This document shows positions 1 through 7,921 of a stretch of 64,000 bases of DNA, in pieces. Below the pieces are notes generated by a model that was not told the DNA's origin, ran no database searches, and saw nothing but the letters and a program-made list of their open reading frames with translations. Within the stretch, counting starts at the first letter, position 1. Every line of letters begins with the position of its first letter. This DNA is from JBLUOA01 sp048060095. Lineage in GTDB: Bacteria > Pseudomonadota > Alphaproteobacteria > Rhodobacterales > Rhodobacteraceae. Where the stretch lies: positions 1-64,000 of the forward strand of contig NZ_JBLUOA010000003.1 of assembly GCF_048060095.1 (NCBI RefSeq). Direction: 5' to 3'. The position numbers and the translations under genes are program-made.

Positions 1-134
1 ATCGCGGCATCGACGGCGTTGCCGCCTGCCTCCATCATCTGAACCGCCACCTTGGCCGCCAGCGGATGCGAGGTTGCGCACATTCCGTTGATTGCAATGA
101 CGGGGGATCGGCCGGGCAAATGAAGGTCGCGCAT
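1..134 (-). CDS. ggt: Gamma-glutamyltransferase, N-terminal fragment (gene runs off the left edge)
   Basis: Only the first 44 codons lie in the window, read leftward from ATG at 134-132. The start reads MRDLHLPGRSPVIAINGMCA and continues into the segment ATSHPLAAKVAVQMMEAGGN, followed by AVDAAI. This is the characteristic N-terminal segment of gamma-glutamyltranspeptidases, where 'GGNAVDAA' begins the large-subunit fold. The family cleaves gamma-glutamyl bonds of glutathione and related compounds after autoprocessing at a Thr that lies outside the window. No signal peptide precedes the conserved block, so this may be a cytoplasmic or gamma-glutamyltransferase-like acylase variant. Family assignment is good; the substrate cannot be judged from the fragment. 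Confidence 0.8.
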   Translation of the reverse strand, partial: MRDLHLPGRSPVIAINGMCATSHPLAAKVAVQMMEAGGNAVDAA

Positions 135-394
135 TCTGGGTCTCCGAAATCTTGGGGGAACCCTAGATGCGGTGCGGCGGTAAGAAAAGTCCTGTGGGGA
201 AATACCTCGGCGTCGCGCACTGGGTGGGGGCTGTGAAACACGACGCCGAGGGAAGCTTTGTAGCTACCCTTTTTGTGTCGCGTTCGTATTTGTCGGCGAT
301 GCGGAGGATATGGGGCAGTTTTGTGGCATTGGGCCGGTTCGCACCCGTTTTCTGGCACGGCGTTTCGCAAAGGCTGAACGCAGCCTGTGGATAG

Positions 395-844
395 TCAACC
401 GGAACAGTGATCGGCATGGGGGATTGTGAAGCACAGACGATTCTGCCCGCCGGTGCGATGGTAATGCAGATCGGTCGTCATCTGCCGGATCAGGCACCAG
501 CCGAATCCGCCTTCCGGTAGATCCGCGCGGATACGTTCTGGTGTGGTCGGCGTCGATGGTCGCAATGTATGCGTTGGCAAGGCGTGCCCGGCGTCATCAA
601 CCCGGCAGAGGATACCGTGAGGCGTCGGTGCAACCTCCAGCCTGATCGTTCGGGTGTCGTCGCCCGCATAGGCGTGTTCGACCACGTTGTTCAGAACCTC
701 GGCCAGCACGAGTTCTGTCGTCTCGACCATATCCGCAGGCTGCCCGCCCTGCGCCAATGCATCCGCCACGGACGCCAAGGCGTGACGGACCGATCCGAAA
801 TTGGACTCGATCGTCAGCGTGGTTATGGCCTGCGCGTCCGTCAC
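395..844 (-). CDS. RsbW-type anti-sigma factor / serine-protein kinase (HATPase_c fold)
   Basis: This 149-residue protein has the single-domain GHKL ATPase fold of anti-sigma factor kinases. The N-box is visible as LAEVLNNVVEHAYAG near residues 47-61. A short D-box-like DDAGHALP follows, and a G-box-like EGGFGWCLIRQM lies near residue 112. It starts at GTG (844), 12 bases after the STAS gene's stop, so the two genes form an operon. In the RsbV/RsbW scheme such a kinase phosphorylates the partner STAS protein and sequesters a sigma factor or another target. No sigma factor or PP2C phosphatase is adjacent, so its target is unknown. Family call is firm; the physiological role is inferred. Confidence 0.82.
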   Translation of the reverse strand: MTDAQAITTLTIESNFGSVRHALASVADALAQGGQPADMVETTELVLAEVLNNVVEHAYAGDDTRTIRLEVAPTPHGILCRVDDAGHALPTHTLRPSTPTTPERIRADLPEGGFGWCLIRQMTTDLHYHRTGGQNRLCFTIPHADHCSG

Positions 845-856
845 CCTGTTAGGCGG

Positions 857-1198
857 TCAAGAGGCCGCCGAATGGGACAGCGCCGCGTCAGTATTTTCGT
901 GAATGACAAAGACCGAATCCATCCGCGTCAACCGGAACACCTTTTGCACCGTCTTGGTCAGCCCACAAAGTTCCAGCACCCGCCCCGGCCCCAACTGCTT
1001 CATCGCCGCGACGACCGCGCCAAGCCCGCTGCTGTCCAGAAAGTCGACCTGTGACAGATCAAGGATCACCCGCGGCGGGCTATCCCCGGTCAGTTCGCGC
1101 ATCTTGTCCTTGAACTGAATGGCGGCCGATGCGTCGATCCGCGGCTCACCCACGGTGATCAGCCGCGCGCCGGGGACATCTTCGGATTGAAGGTTCAT
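857..1198 (-). CDS. STAS-domain anti-sigma factor antagonist (RsbV/SpoIIAA-like)
   Basis: This is a 113-residue single STAS domain. The phosphorylation-site motif FLDSSGLGAVV is preceded by VILDLSQVD, as in SpoIIAA and RsbV. The chosen start is ATG at 1198, preceded by a GGAG ribosome-binding site (minus strand GGACGGAGAGTAAT). The longer open frame to 1333 has no such support. The gene sits upstream of the HATPase kinase gene (395-844), and the pair should act as a partner switch: dephosphorylated STAS protein binds the kinase and frees its client. The Ser in DSSG is the expected phosphoacceptor. Confidence 0.88.
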   Translation of the reverse strand: MNLQSEDVPGARLITVGEPRIDASAAIQFKDKMRELTGDSPPRVILDLSQVDFLDSSGLGAVVAAMKQLGPGRVLELCGLTKTVQKVFRLTRMDSVFVIHENTDAALSHSAAS

Positions 1199-1302
1199 AT
1201 TACTCTCCGTCCTTGGTATTCGATGGCACGCTAGACGGGATTTCTTACCATTCGGTATGCAAGCCTCGATGAACCAGACTTTCGCCAGAAGGATATGAGC
1301 CA

Positions 1303-2481
1303 ATGAAAGACGTTGTGATTGTAGGCGCGGCACGGACGCCGATGGGTGGCTTTCAAGGGGATTTTGATGGTGTCGATGCGCCTGTTTTGGGTGGCGCGGC
1401 GATCAAGGCGGCGCTGGAAAATGCGAAAGTCGAAAGCACCGATGTCGAAGAACTGCTGATGGGTTGCGTTCTGCCCGCCGGGCAGGGGCAAGCCCCCGCG
1501 CGTCAGGCGGGGTATCAGGCCGGGCTGGGCGATCATGTGCCCGCGACGACGCTGAACAAGATGTGCGGATCGGGGATGAAAGCCGCGATGATGGCCTTCG
1601 ATCAGGTCGCACTGGGCCAAAGCAGCGTCATGGTCGCGGGCGGGATGGAAAGCATGTCGATGGCGCCCTATCTGCTGCCAAAAATGCGCGGCGGCGCGCG
1701 GATTGGGCATCAGGCGGTGCAGGATTCGATGTTCCTTGATGGGTTGGAGGATGCCTATGACAAGGGCCGTCTGATGGGCACCTTTGCTGAGGATTGCGCC
1801 GAAAAGTTCCAATTCACCCGCGAGGCGCAGGATGAATACGCCCTGCGGTCGCTGTCAAATGCGCTCGACGCGGAAAAGTCCGGCGCTTTTGAAGGAGAGA
1901 TTGCGCCGGTGACGCTCACGACCCGGAAGGGCGACATTGTGGTTGCGGCGGATGAGCAGCCTGCAAAGGCGCGGCCAGAGAAGATCCCCCAACTTAAGCC
2001 TGCGTTCCGCAAAGACGGATCGGTGACGGCGGCCAATGCGTCGTCGATTTCCGACGGGGCGGCCGCATTGGTTGTGGCAAGCCGGGAGGAGGCGAACGCG
2101 AAGGGGCTGACCGTCCGTGCGCATATTCGCGGCCATGCCAGCCATGCGCAGGAACCGGGTTGGTTCACGACCGCGCCCGTGCCTGCCGCGCAGAAACTTC
2201 TGAAACAGGTCGGTTGGTCGGTTGACGACGTCGATCTGTGGGAGGTGAACGAAGCCTTTGCCGTGGTCCCGATGGCCTTCATGCACGAAATGGGAATCTC
2301 GCGGGACAAGATGAACGTCAACGGCGGCGCCTGTGCGCTGGGCCATCCGATTGGCGCGTCCGGCGCGCGGATCATGGTGACGTTGCTGAATGCCCTCGAG
2401 AAACGCGGATTGAAACGCGGCGTCGCGGCGATTTGCATTGGCGGCGGTGAAGGAACGGCCATCGCCATCGAACGGCCATGA
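1303..2481 (+). CDS. Acetyl-CoA C-acetyltransferase (thiolase)
   Basis: This 392-residue enzyme has the full length of biosynthetic-type thiolases. The nucleophilic cysteine lies in NKMCGSGMKA (Cys88). The C-terminal half carries NEAFAVVP, the base histidine in GGACALGHPIGASGAR, and the second cysteine in CIGGGEG. It condenses or cleaves acetoacetyl-CoA, or short beta-ketoacyl-CoA. A paired reductase (phaB) is not adjacent, so a role in polyhydroxybutyrate, ketone-body or amino-acid degradation cannot be separated by context. An ATGA overlap couples it to the downstream methionine-sulfoxide reductase gene. The start is supported by 'aaggatatgagccaATG' just upstream. Confidence 0.93.
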   Translation: MKDVVIVGAARTPMGGFQGDFDGVDAPVLGGAAIKAALENAKVESTDVEELLMGCVLPAGQGQAPARQAGYQAGLGDHVPATTLNKMCGSGMKAAMMAFDQVALGQSSVMVAGGMESMSMAPYLLPKMRGGARIGHQAVQDSMFLDGLEDAYDKGRLMGTFAEDCAEKFQFTREAQDEYALRSLSNALDAEKSGAFEGEIAPVTLTTRKGDIVVAADEQPAKARPEKIPQLKPAFRKDGSVTAANASSISDGAAALVVASREEANAKGLTVRAHIRGHASHAQEPGWFTTAPVPAAQKLLKQVGWSVDDVDLWEVNEAFAVVPMAFMHEMGISRDKMNVNGGACALGHPIGASGARIMVTLLNALEKRGLKRGVAAICIGGGEGTAIAIERP

Positions 2482-2936
2482 GGGCGGATTACCCGACGCT
2501 TGCCCAGACCATCGCAAGCCTGACCGAAGGCGAAACTGATACCGTCGCCCTGATGGCCACCATCGCGTGCGAGGTGCATCATTTCGACGACCGTTTTGAC
2601 TGGACCGGGTTCTACCGCAACGTCGGCAACGACACCCTGAAGATCGGGCCGTATCAGGGTGGGCACGGCTGTCTTGTCATCCCGTTTTCGCGCGGGGTTT
2701 GTGGCGCTGCGGCCCGGACGGGACAGGTGCAGCTTGTGCCGGATGTCGATGCGTTTCCCGGCCACATCGCTTGCGCGTCGTCCACACGATCAGAGTTGGT
2801 GATCCCGGTCTATGACCGCGCGGGCGCATTGCTGGGTGTGTTTGACATCGACAGCGATCAACCGGATGCGTTTACGAAGGCGGACGCGGAGGCGCTCGGG
2901 GGGATTCTGCGGGGTGTGTTTGGGCGTCGGAACTGA
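2478..2936 (+). CDS. msrC: Free methionine-(R)-sulfoxide reductase, GAF-domain type (fRMsr)
   Basis: This 152-residue GAF domain has the signature of fRMsr enzymes. GPYQGGHGC (Cys65), GVCGAAARTGQ (Cys75) and PGHIACASS (Cys99) supply the three catalytic/resolving cysteines. DWTGFYR and the LGVFDIDSD segment are also family hallmarks. It reduces free L-methionine-R-sulfoxide with thioredoxin. Its start codon overlaps the thiolase stop (ATGA), so it is translationally coupled, although no metabolic link is obvious. The family is usually about 150-180 residues, so this is complete. Confidence 0.88.
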   Translation: MRADYPTLAQTIASLTEGETDTVALMATIACEVHHFDDRFDWTGFYRNVGNDTLKIGPYQGGHGCLVIPFSRGVCGAAARTGQVQLVPDVDAFPGHIACASSTRSELVIPVYDRAGALLGVFDIDSDQPDAFTKADAEALGGILRGVFGRRN

Positions 2937-2986
2937 TTCAAATGAACGGGCTACCCTCAATCGGGCCGCTCATCTAAGATTGCTCT

Positions 2987-3418
2987 ATGAACGATTCCGG
3001 GGAACGTCATGCAGGTGGGTGCCTGTGCGGGGCCGTGCGCTATGAAGTAAACGGTCCGCTCAGAGGTGTGGTGAATTGCCACTGCACCATGTGTCAGAAA
3101 CTGCACGGAGCCTTTGGGGCGCATACAAAGGCCGACAAGGGGAATATCACCATACTCGAAAGCCGCGGTCTCAGGTGGTATGCAAGTTCGGATCGGGCGC
3201 GGCGCGGATTTTGCGGTGAGTGCGGTTCAAGCCTGTTCTGGGAACCGGTGAACCAGCCCGGAACCGGCATTCTTGCCGGCTCGCTAGATCAGCCGGCAGG
3301 GCTTCGCACCATCGGGCACATATTCGTCGGCGAAAAATGCAAGTTCACCGAGATCGCCGGCAATGCGCCACGTTTTGAAGAGTCCTCCGCCGGAGCGCTC
3401 GATGGCGATGAACTGTGA
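2987..3418 (+). CDS. GFA-domain protein (Gfa/CENP-V family zinc fold), copy 1
   Basis: This 143-residue protein has the zinc-binding cysteine pattern of the GFA family: GGCLCGAV (residues 8-15), NCHCTMCQK and FCGECGSSLFW. The name of the family comes from a reported glutathione-dependent formaldehyde-activating activity, which is not established for most members. A second GFA protein lies at 4180-4560 and the two share the pattern but are clearly diverged. Both flank the XRE-cupin regulator and precede demethylating flavoproteins that should release formaldehyde, so a role in formaldehyde or glutathione-adduct handling is plausible but inferred. Confidence 0.82.
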   Translation: MNDSGERHAGGCLCGAVRYEVNGPLRGVVNCHCTMCQKLHGAFGAHTKADKGNITILESRGLRWYASSDRARRGFCGECGSSLFWEPVNQPGTGILAGSLDQPAGLRTIGHIFVGEKCKFTEIAGNAPRFEESSAGALDGDEL

Positions 3419-3522
3419 CACGAAATGCGTCTTGTCAATCCGGTTTTGGGTCGGGATTTCCCTGCTGAGCATCCGGGTCGAATCCGATTTGGCACGAGGT
3501 AGTCAATATCGATCCAGCGCTG

Positions 3523-3588
3523 CGTGAAAATTATCTTGAAAATTTCATCGACTCACCGCATCGTGAAAAATATCACTGATTTTTCACG
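3523..3588. promoter_or_regulatory. Two tandem inverted repeats, probable operators of the XRE-cupin regulator
   Basis: CGTGAAAAAT (3562-3571) and its exact complement ATTTTTCACG (3579-3588) form a 10-bp inverted repeat with a 7-base spacer, ending nine bases before the regulator's ATG. A second, less perfect copy begins with CGTGAAAATT at 3523 and closes with aaatttcat at 3540-3548. The two copies start 39 bp apart, roughly four helical turns. The position overlaps the expected promoter and ribosome-binding region of the gene at 3597, so autorepression is the simplest reading. Direct sequence observation; function inferred. Confidence 0.6.
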
Positions 3589-3596
3589 GTTCTCTG

Positions 3597-4169
3597 ATGC
3601 AGCATTCCGACCCAACCCAAGCCCTGACCCTCGGTGCCGACCTTCGCGCGTTGCGGCGGGCGCGGGGGTTGACGCTTGCCGACCTGGCTGATCGTCTTGG
3701 CCGCTCGGTCGGTTGGCTAAGTCAGGTTGAGCGGGATAAATCCGATCCGTCGATCACCGACCTGCGTCATATCGCGGCGGCGCTTGACGTGTCGATCTCG
3801 GTGTTTTTCGGCCAGACGGCGACCCCTGCGGATGAGCAGGGCTATATCGTCCGCAAAGGCGCGCGCCGGGCGATTGGGTCCGGTGTGACCGGGTTGGTTG
3901 AAGAGCTGCTCTCCCCCGACCTTACCGACGATTTCGAGATGGTGCATTCAACGTTTGAGCCGCATTCCGATCCCGGTGAAACCATCACCCGCCCGACGCA
4001 AGAGGTCGGGTATCTGATCTCGGGCAAACTCGACCTCGAAATCGGTGATCGGCGCTTCACAGTGCATCCCGGCGATTCCTTCCGCATCCGGGGAGAGCCG
4101 CATCGCTGGCTGAACCCTTATGACGAACCCGCTGTCGCGATCTGGGTGATCGCGCCGCCGGTCTATTGA
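3597..4169 (+). CDS. XRE-family transcriptional regulator with C-terminal cupin sensor
   Basis: This 190-residue protein has two parts. An N-terminal Cro/C1-type helix-turn-helix covers residues 10-70 (LGADLRALRRARGLTLADLA then GWLSQVERDKSDPSI). A C-terminal cupin_2 barrel covers residues 120-185 (TQEVGYLISGKLDLEIG, HPGDSFRIRGEPHRWLNP). This architecture is typical of regulators of polyamine, amino-acid and methylamine catabolism, where the cupin senses a small ligand. The gene directly precedes a GFA protein and two dimethylglycine/sarcosine-type dehydrogenases with short gaps or overlaps, so it most likely controls them. Two inverted repeats sit immediately upstream and are the likely binding sites. 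Confidence 0.88.
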   Translation: MQHSDPTQALTLGADLRALRRARGLTLADLADRLGRSVGWLSQVERDKSDPSITDLRHIAAALDVSISVFFGQTATPADEQGYIVRKGARRAIGSGVTGLVEELLSPDLTDDFEMVHSTFEPHSDPGETITRPTQEVGYLISGKLDLEIGDRRFTVHPGDSFRIRGEPHRWLNPYDEPAVAIWVIAPPVY

Positions 4170-4179
4170 AAGGACACCT

Positions 4180-4560
4180 ATGCTGACAGGAACATGCAAT
4201 TGCGGCGCGGTCGGGTTTGAAGTGCACGGCACCCCGGCAAGCGTGACGGTCTGCCATTGCGGACAATGTCGCAAACAGTCAGGCAATACGTGGGCCTCTG
4301 CCGTGGTGAAACAAGCGGAGCTTCGGATGACCGAGGACACAGGGCTGAAATGGTATGCCGCATCCGACACCGCGCAGCGCGGGTTTTGCGGCACCTGCGG
4401 CGCGTTCCTGTTCTGGAAGCACAACGACGAAGATACGATTTCATTCAGCCTTGGGTCGCTTGACGCACCAACGGGGCTGAAAATTCAAAAACACATCTTT
4501 GTGGCGGACAAGGGCGATTACTACGACATTGCCGACGATCTGCCGCAGCAGCAACAATAG
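4180..4560 (+). CDS. GFA-domain protein (Gfa/CENP-V family zinc fold), copy 2
   Basis: This 126-residue GFA protein has the cysteine pattern TCNCGAVGF at residues 4-12, then VCHCGQCRKQSG and FCGTCGAFLFW. It begins 10 bases after the XRE-cupin stop with the ribosome-binding site GAAAGGAC, and ends nine bases before the first FAD oxidoreductase gene, so it belongs to the same transcript. It shares the Cys framework with the gene at 2987-3418. The likely metal is zinc. Involvement in formaldehyde disposal follows only from the family name and the demethylase-like neighbours. Confidence 0.83.
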   Translation: MLTGTCNCGAVGFEVHGTPASVTVCHCGQCRKQSGNTWASAVVKQAELRMTEDTGLKWYAASDTAQRGFCGTCGAFLFWKHNDEDTISFSLGSLDAPTGLKIQKHIFVADKGDYYDIADDLPQQQQ

Positions 4561-4569
4561 GGAACTGTC

Positions 4570-7014
4570 ATGGCCGATCTTCCAACATCCGCCCGCGTGG
4601 TCATCATCGGTGGCGGGGCCGTCGGGGCCTCGTCCCTCTATCATCTGGCAAAGGTCGGGTGGACCGATTGCGTTCTGCTGGAAAAGAACGAACTGACCGC
4701 CGGATCAACTTGGCACGCGGCGGGGAACGTGCCGACGTTTTCGACCTCTTGGGCGATCATGAACATGCAGCGCTATTCGACCGAGCTTTACAAGCGGTTG
4801 GGGGAAGAGGTCGACTATCCGATGAACTACCACGTCACCGGGTCTGTTCGCCTCGCGCACAGCAAGGAGCGGATGCAAGAGTTTGAACGCGCCGTTGGCA
4901 TGGGCCGCTATCAGGGGCTGGACGTCAAAATGATGTCGATTGCCGATATCAAAGAGGCTTACCCCTTCATCGAAACCCATGACCTTGCAGGCGGGATGTA
5001 TGACCCCGACGATGGCGATATCGACCCGGCGCAACTGACACAGGCGCTGGCCAAGGGTGCGCGGGATCTGGGGGCGAAAATCTTCCGCTTTACCCCCGCA
5101 ACCGGAGTCAGCCGCGAAAACGGCGAATGGATCGTTCACACTGAAAAGGGCGATATCCGCTGCGAATACGTGGTCAACGCCGCCGGATACTACGCCCAGC
5201 GGGTGGGTGAGTGGTTCAAACCCCATGGCGGGCGCACCGTTCCGATGATGGTGATGAGCCATCAATACATGCTAACCGATGAAATCCCCGAGATTGAGGC
5301 GTGGAGCAAGGAGACCGGCAAGAAGCTGCCCCTGCTGCGCGATGTCGACACGTCCTACTATCTGCGGCAGGAAAAATACGGGCTGAACCTCGGGCCGTAC
5401 GAGAGGAACTGCAAGGCCCATTGGGTCGATCCGAGCGACCCGATGCCGGACGATTTCAGCTTTCAGCTTTACCCCGACGATCTGGACCGGCTGGAATGGT
5501 ATATCGAAGACGCAATGGCCCGCGTGCCCTTGCTGGGTCAAAGCGGCATTGGTCGGGTCATCAATGGCCCGATCCCCTATGCGCCCGATGGCCTGCCCCT
5601 GATCGGCCCGATGCCCGGTGTGCCCAATGCGTTTGAGGCGTGTGTGTTCACCTTCGGCATCGCGCAATCCGGCGGCGCGGGCAAGGTGCTGGCCGAATGG
5701 ATCACCGAAGGCGCGACCGAATGGGACATGTGGGCCGTCGATCCGCGCCGCTACACGGATTACACCGATCAGGATTACTGCGTCGCCAAGGGGATGGAGG
5801 TTTATGGCCACGAATACGCCATGCACTTCCCGCACCACGAATGGCCTGCGGGCAGGGATAAAAAGCTGTCTCCGGTCCATGACAAGGTCAAGGAACTGGG
5901 CGGCGTGATGGGCGCCTATAACGGCTGGGAACGCGCCAATTGGTTTGCGAAACCGGGCGACGATACCTCGCTAGAGGCGACGCATACTTGGGGCCGTTCC
6001 GGCCCGTGGGAACAACGGGTGAAGGAAGAATGCGAGGCGGTGCGCGACGGGTGCGGCGTTCTGGACCTGCCGGGCTTTTCGCGGTTCTGGATACAGGGCG
6101 ATGGCGCTGACGACTGGCTGCGCGGTTTCTGCACTGGGGGCATTCCGAAGGCCGGGCGGATGAACCTGATCTACGTGTCCGATCACCGGGGCCGCATCCT
6201 GACTGAAATGTCCTGCATCCGTTTGGGCGAGGACAACTTCATCCTTATCACCGCCGCGACCGCGCAGTGGCATGACGGCGAGCTGATCCGCGCTTCGGTG
6301 CCCGAGGGCGTCACCGTCCGCGAAACAACGACAGAACGCGACGCGCTTATCGTGACCGGCCCGAAATCGCGCGACGTTTTGTCAGGCATCACCGATGCGG
6401 ACCTGTCCCAAGGCTGGCTGACCCATCAGCATTGCACCGTCGCGGGGCAAAAGGCGTTCATAATCCGAGTGTCTTTCGCGGGCGAACTTGGTTGGGAAAT
6501 TCACGCCGAAAACGCCAACATGCCGCCGATCTATGACGCGGTGCTGGCGGCGGGGGCGAAACCGTTTGGCATGTATGCGCTGAACAGCCTTCGGATCGAA
6601 AAAGGCTATCGCGCCTGGAAGGGCGATCTGTCCACCGATTATTCCCTGCTGGAAGGCGGGTTGGAGCGGTTCGTGAAGCTCGACAAGCCGCAGGATTTTA
6701 CCGGCAAGGCGGCGATCCAGAACGAAAAGCAGCAAGGCGTGAAGAAGCGCTTTGCCATCATGACGGTTGAAGCGGGCGATTGCGACGCGCCATATATGTC
6801 GACCCTGTGGCATGATGGGCAGGTGGTGGGGGAAACGACCTCTGGCGCGTGGGGGTATCGGGTCAACAAATCCGTCGCGCTTGGCATGGTTCGGGCCGAT
6901 CTGGCCGAACCGGGAACGGAGCTTGAGGTTGAGATTTACGGAGAGCGTCACAAGGCGACGATAGAGCCCGATCAACCGCTATGGGACCCGGAAAATGAGC
7001 GGTTGCGCGCATGA
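4570..7014 (+). CDS. FAD-dependent oxidoreductase with GcvT-like C-terminus (dimethylglycine/sarcosine dehydrogenase family), paralogue 1
   Basis: This 814-residue protein has an N-terminal DAO domain with a dinucleotide-binding VVIIGGGAVGASSLYHL and the GSTWHAAG segment, in which the family's histidine bonds FAD covalently. A FAO_M linker spans roughly residues 370-430. A GcvT/tetrahydrofolate-binding aminomethyltransferase domain and its C-terminal barrel run from about 430 to the end (FAGELGWEIH, NSLRIEKGYRAWKGDL). Enzymes of this build oxidatively demethylate N-methylated glycine derivatives and pass the one-carbon unit to tetrahydrofolate or release formaldehyde. The exact substrate is not readable from sequence. 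It overlaps the next gene by ATGA. Confidence 0.87.
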   Translation: MADLPTSARVVIIGGGAVGASSLYHLAKVGWTDCVLLEKNELTAGSTWHAAGNVPTFSTSWAIMNMQRYSTELYKRLGEEVDYPMNYHVTGSVRLAHSKERMQEFERAVGMGRYQGLDVKMMSIADIKEAYPFIETHDLAGGMYDPDDGDIDPAQLTQALAKGARDLGAKIFRFTPATGVSRENGEWIVHTEKGDIRCEYVVNAAGYYAQRVGEWFKPHGGRTVPMMVMSHQYMLTDEIPEIEAWSKETGKKLPLLRDVDTSYYLRQEKYGLNLGPYERNCKAHWVDPSDPMPDDFSFQLYPDDLDRLEWYIEDAMARVPLLGQSGIGRVINGPIPYAPDGLPLIGPMPGVPNAFEACVFTFGIAQSGGAGKVLAEWITEGATEWDMWAVDPRRYTDYTDQDYCVAKGMEVYGHEYAMHFPHHEWPAGRDKKLSPVHDKVKELGGVMGAYNGWERANWFAKPGDDTSLEATHTWGRSGPWEQRVKEECEAVRDGCGVLDLPGFSRFWIQGDGADDWLRGFCTGGIPKAGRMNLIYVSDHRGRILTEMSCIRLGEDNFILITAATAQWHDGELIRASVPEGVTVRETTTERDALIVTGPKSRDVLSGITDADLSQGWLTHQHCTVAGQKAFIIRVSFAGELGWEIHAENANMPPIYDAVLAAGAKPFGMYALNSLRIEKGYRAWKGDLSTDYSLLEGGLERFVKLDKPQDFTGKAAIQNEKQQGVKKRFAIMTVEAGDCDAPYMSTLWHDGQVVGETTSGAWGYRVNKSVALGMVRADLAEPGTELEVEIYGERHKATIEPDQPLWDPENERLRA

Positions 7015-7466
7015 CCGAACGCCTGACGCCCCCGGATGCTCCGCCAGATTGGTTTGATGTGCATAGCGGCCCGGTCGCCAACCCCGACTGGACCGCGCGA
7101 CAGGCGTGGGAATACGCCGAACGGCACATGCCGCTATGGGCGATGGTGGCGATGGGTGTCCGTAGCCTCGTGGTCTGGCCATTGGGTCTGCATGCCGGGC
7201 GCGGGCAGACGAAGGGGATCGCGCTTAGCCGTCTGCCGGTCGTCGAGGAACGCGCGGGCGCCTTCGAAACCGGGCTGATCGACAGGCACCTGACCTTCAC
7301 CCTGCGCACGGAACTGAAAGACAGCCATGCGACGATCACGACCCGGATCTGGTTCAACCACTGGCTTGGTCGCGTCTATCTGGGCGTTGTCTGGATCGGT
7401 CACAAGCTGATCCTGCGCCATGCGCTGCGCAGCCTTGCGACCGCCCGGAAAGGAGCACCCGCATGA
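7011..7466 (+). CDS. DUF2867-like protein of the demethylation operon
   Basis: This 151-residue protein matches my memory of DUF2867. It has an aromatic N-terminal part with DWFDVHSG and a conserved core around IALSRLPVVEE. It also has a C-terminal hydrophobic helix beginning WFNHWLGRVYLGVVWIGHK, which may dock on the membrane. Its ATG overlaps the stop of the upstream flavoprotein gene, and its own stop overlaps the downstream PNPOx-like gene. No enzyme activity is known to me. Co-translation with two sarcosine-type dehydrogenases suggests an accessory role, for example in cofactor or product handling. Confidence 0.65.
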   Translation: MTERLTPPDAPPDWFDVHSGPVANPDWTARQAWEYAERHMPLWAMVAMGVRSLVVWPLGLHAGRGQTKGIALSRLPVVEERAGAFETGLIDRHLTFTLRTELKDSHATITTRIWFNHWLGRVYLGVVWIGHKLILRHALRSLATARKGAPA

Positions 7467-7921
7467 TCCTTCCGGCATCTGCCAAACACGTCATCGAAAC
7501 CTTCCGGCTTGGCTATGTCGCGACCGTCACCCCCGGCGGGCGGCCCAGCGTGTCGCCCAAAGGCACGTTTGTCATCATTGATGACAACACGATTGCCTTC
7601 GGCGAAATCCGATCCCCGCAGACGCTGACGAACCTTAGCCACCTGCCGGAATGTGAGGTCAATTTCATCGATCCCTTCGCCCGCAAAGGTGTGCGGGTGC
7701 GCGGTGCGACCAGCACTGTCCGGCGCGACACCGAGGCGTTCGCCACCCTCTACCCGCAATGGGAAACCCTTTGGGGCGACCTTGCGAAACGCATCAACGT
7801 GATCGTGAAAATCGCGGTGGCAGAGGTCAAACCCCTGACCACGCCGCCCTATGACGACGGCGCGACCGAGGAAGAGATGGTCGCGCTCTACAAACAAAAA
7901 TATGCGGAGATTTACCCATGA
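7463..7921 (+). CDS. Pyridoxamine 5'-phosphate oxidase-family flavin-binding protein
   Basis: This 152-residue single split-barrel protein has LGYVATVTPGGRPSVSPKGT near residues 15-34, the usual FMN-barrel entrance of PNPOx-like proteins, and LSHLPECEVNFIDP further on. The length fits the small general PNPOx-like family rather than true PdxH. It overlaps both neighbours by four bases, so it is tightly co-translated with the two large FAD oxidoreductases. It may be a flavin reductase or oxidase partner or an electron acceptor for them; that is inference. Confidence 0.78.
   Translation: MILPASAKHVIETFRLGYVATVTPGGRPSVSPKGTFVIIDDNTIAFGEIRSPQTLTNLSHLPECEVNFIDPFARKGVRVRGATSTVRRDTEAFATLYPQWETLWGDLAKRINVIVKIAVAEVKPLTTPPYDDGATEEEMVALYKQKYAEIYP

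Noticed and set aside
135..394. Short frames in the gap right of ggt
   Set aside because: No ribosome-binding site or known protein; I see no gene, RNA or clear terminator in these 260 bases.
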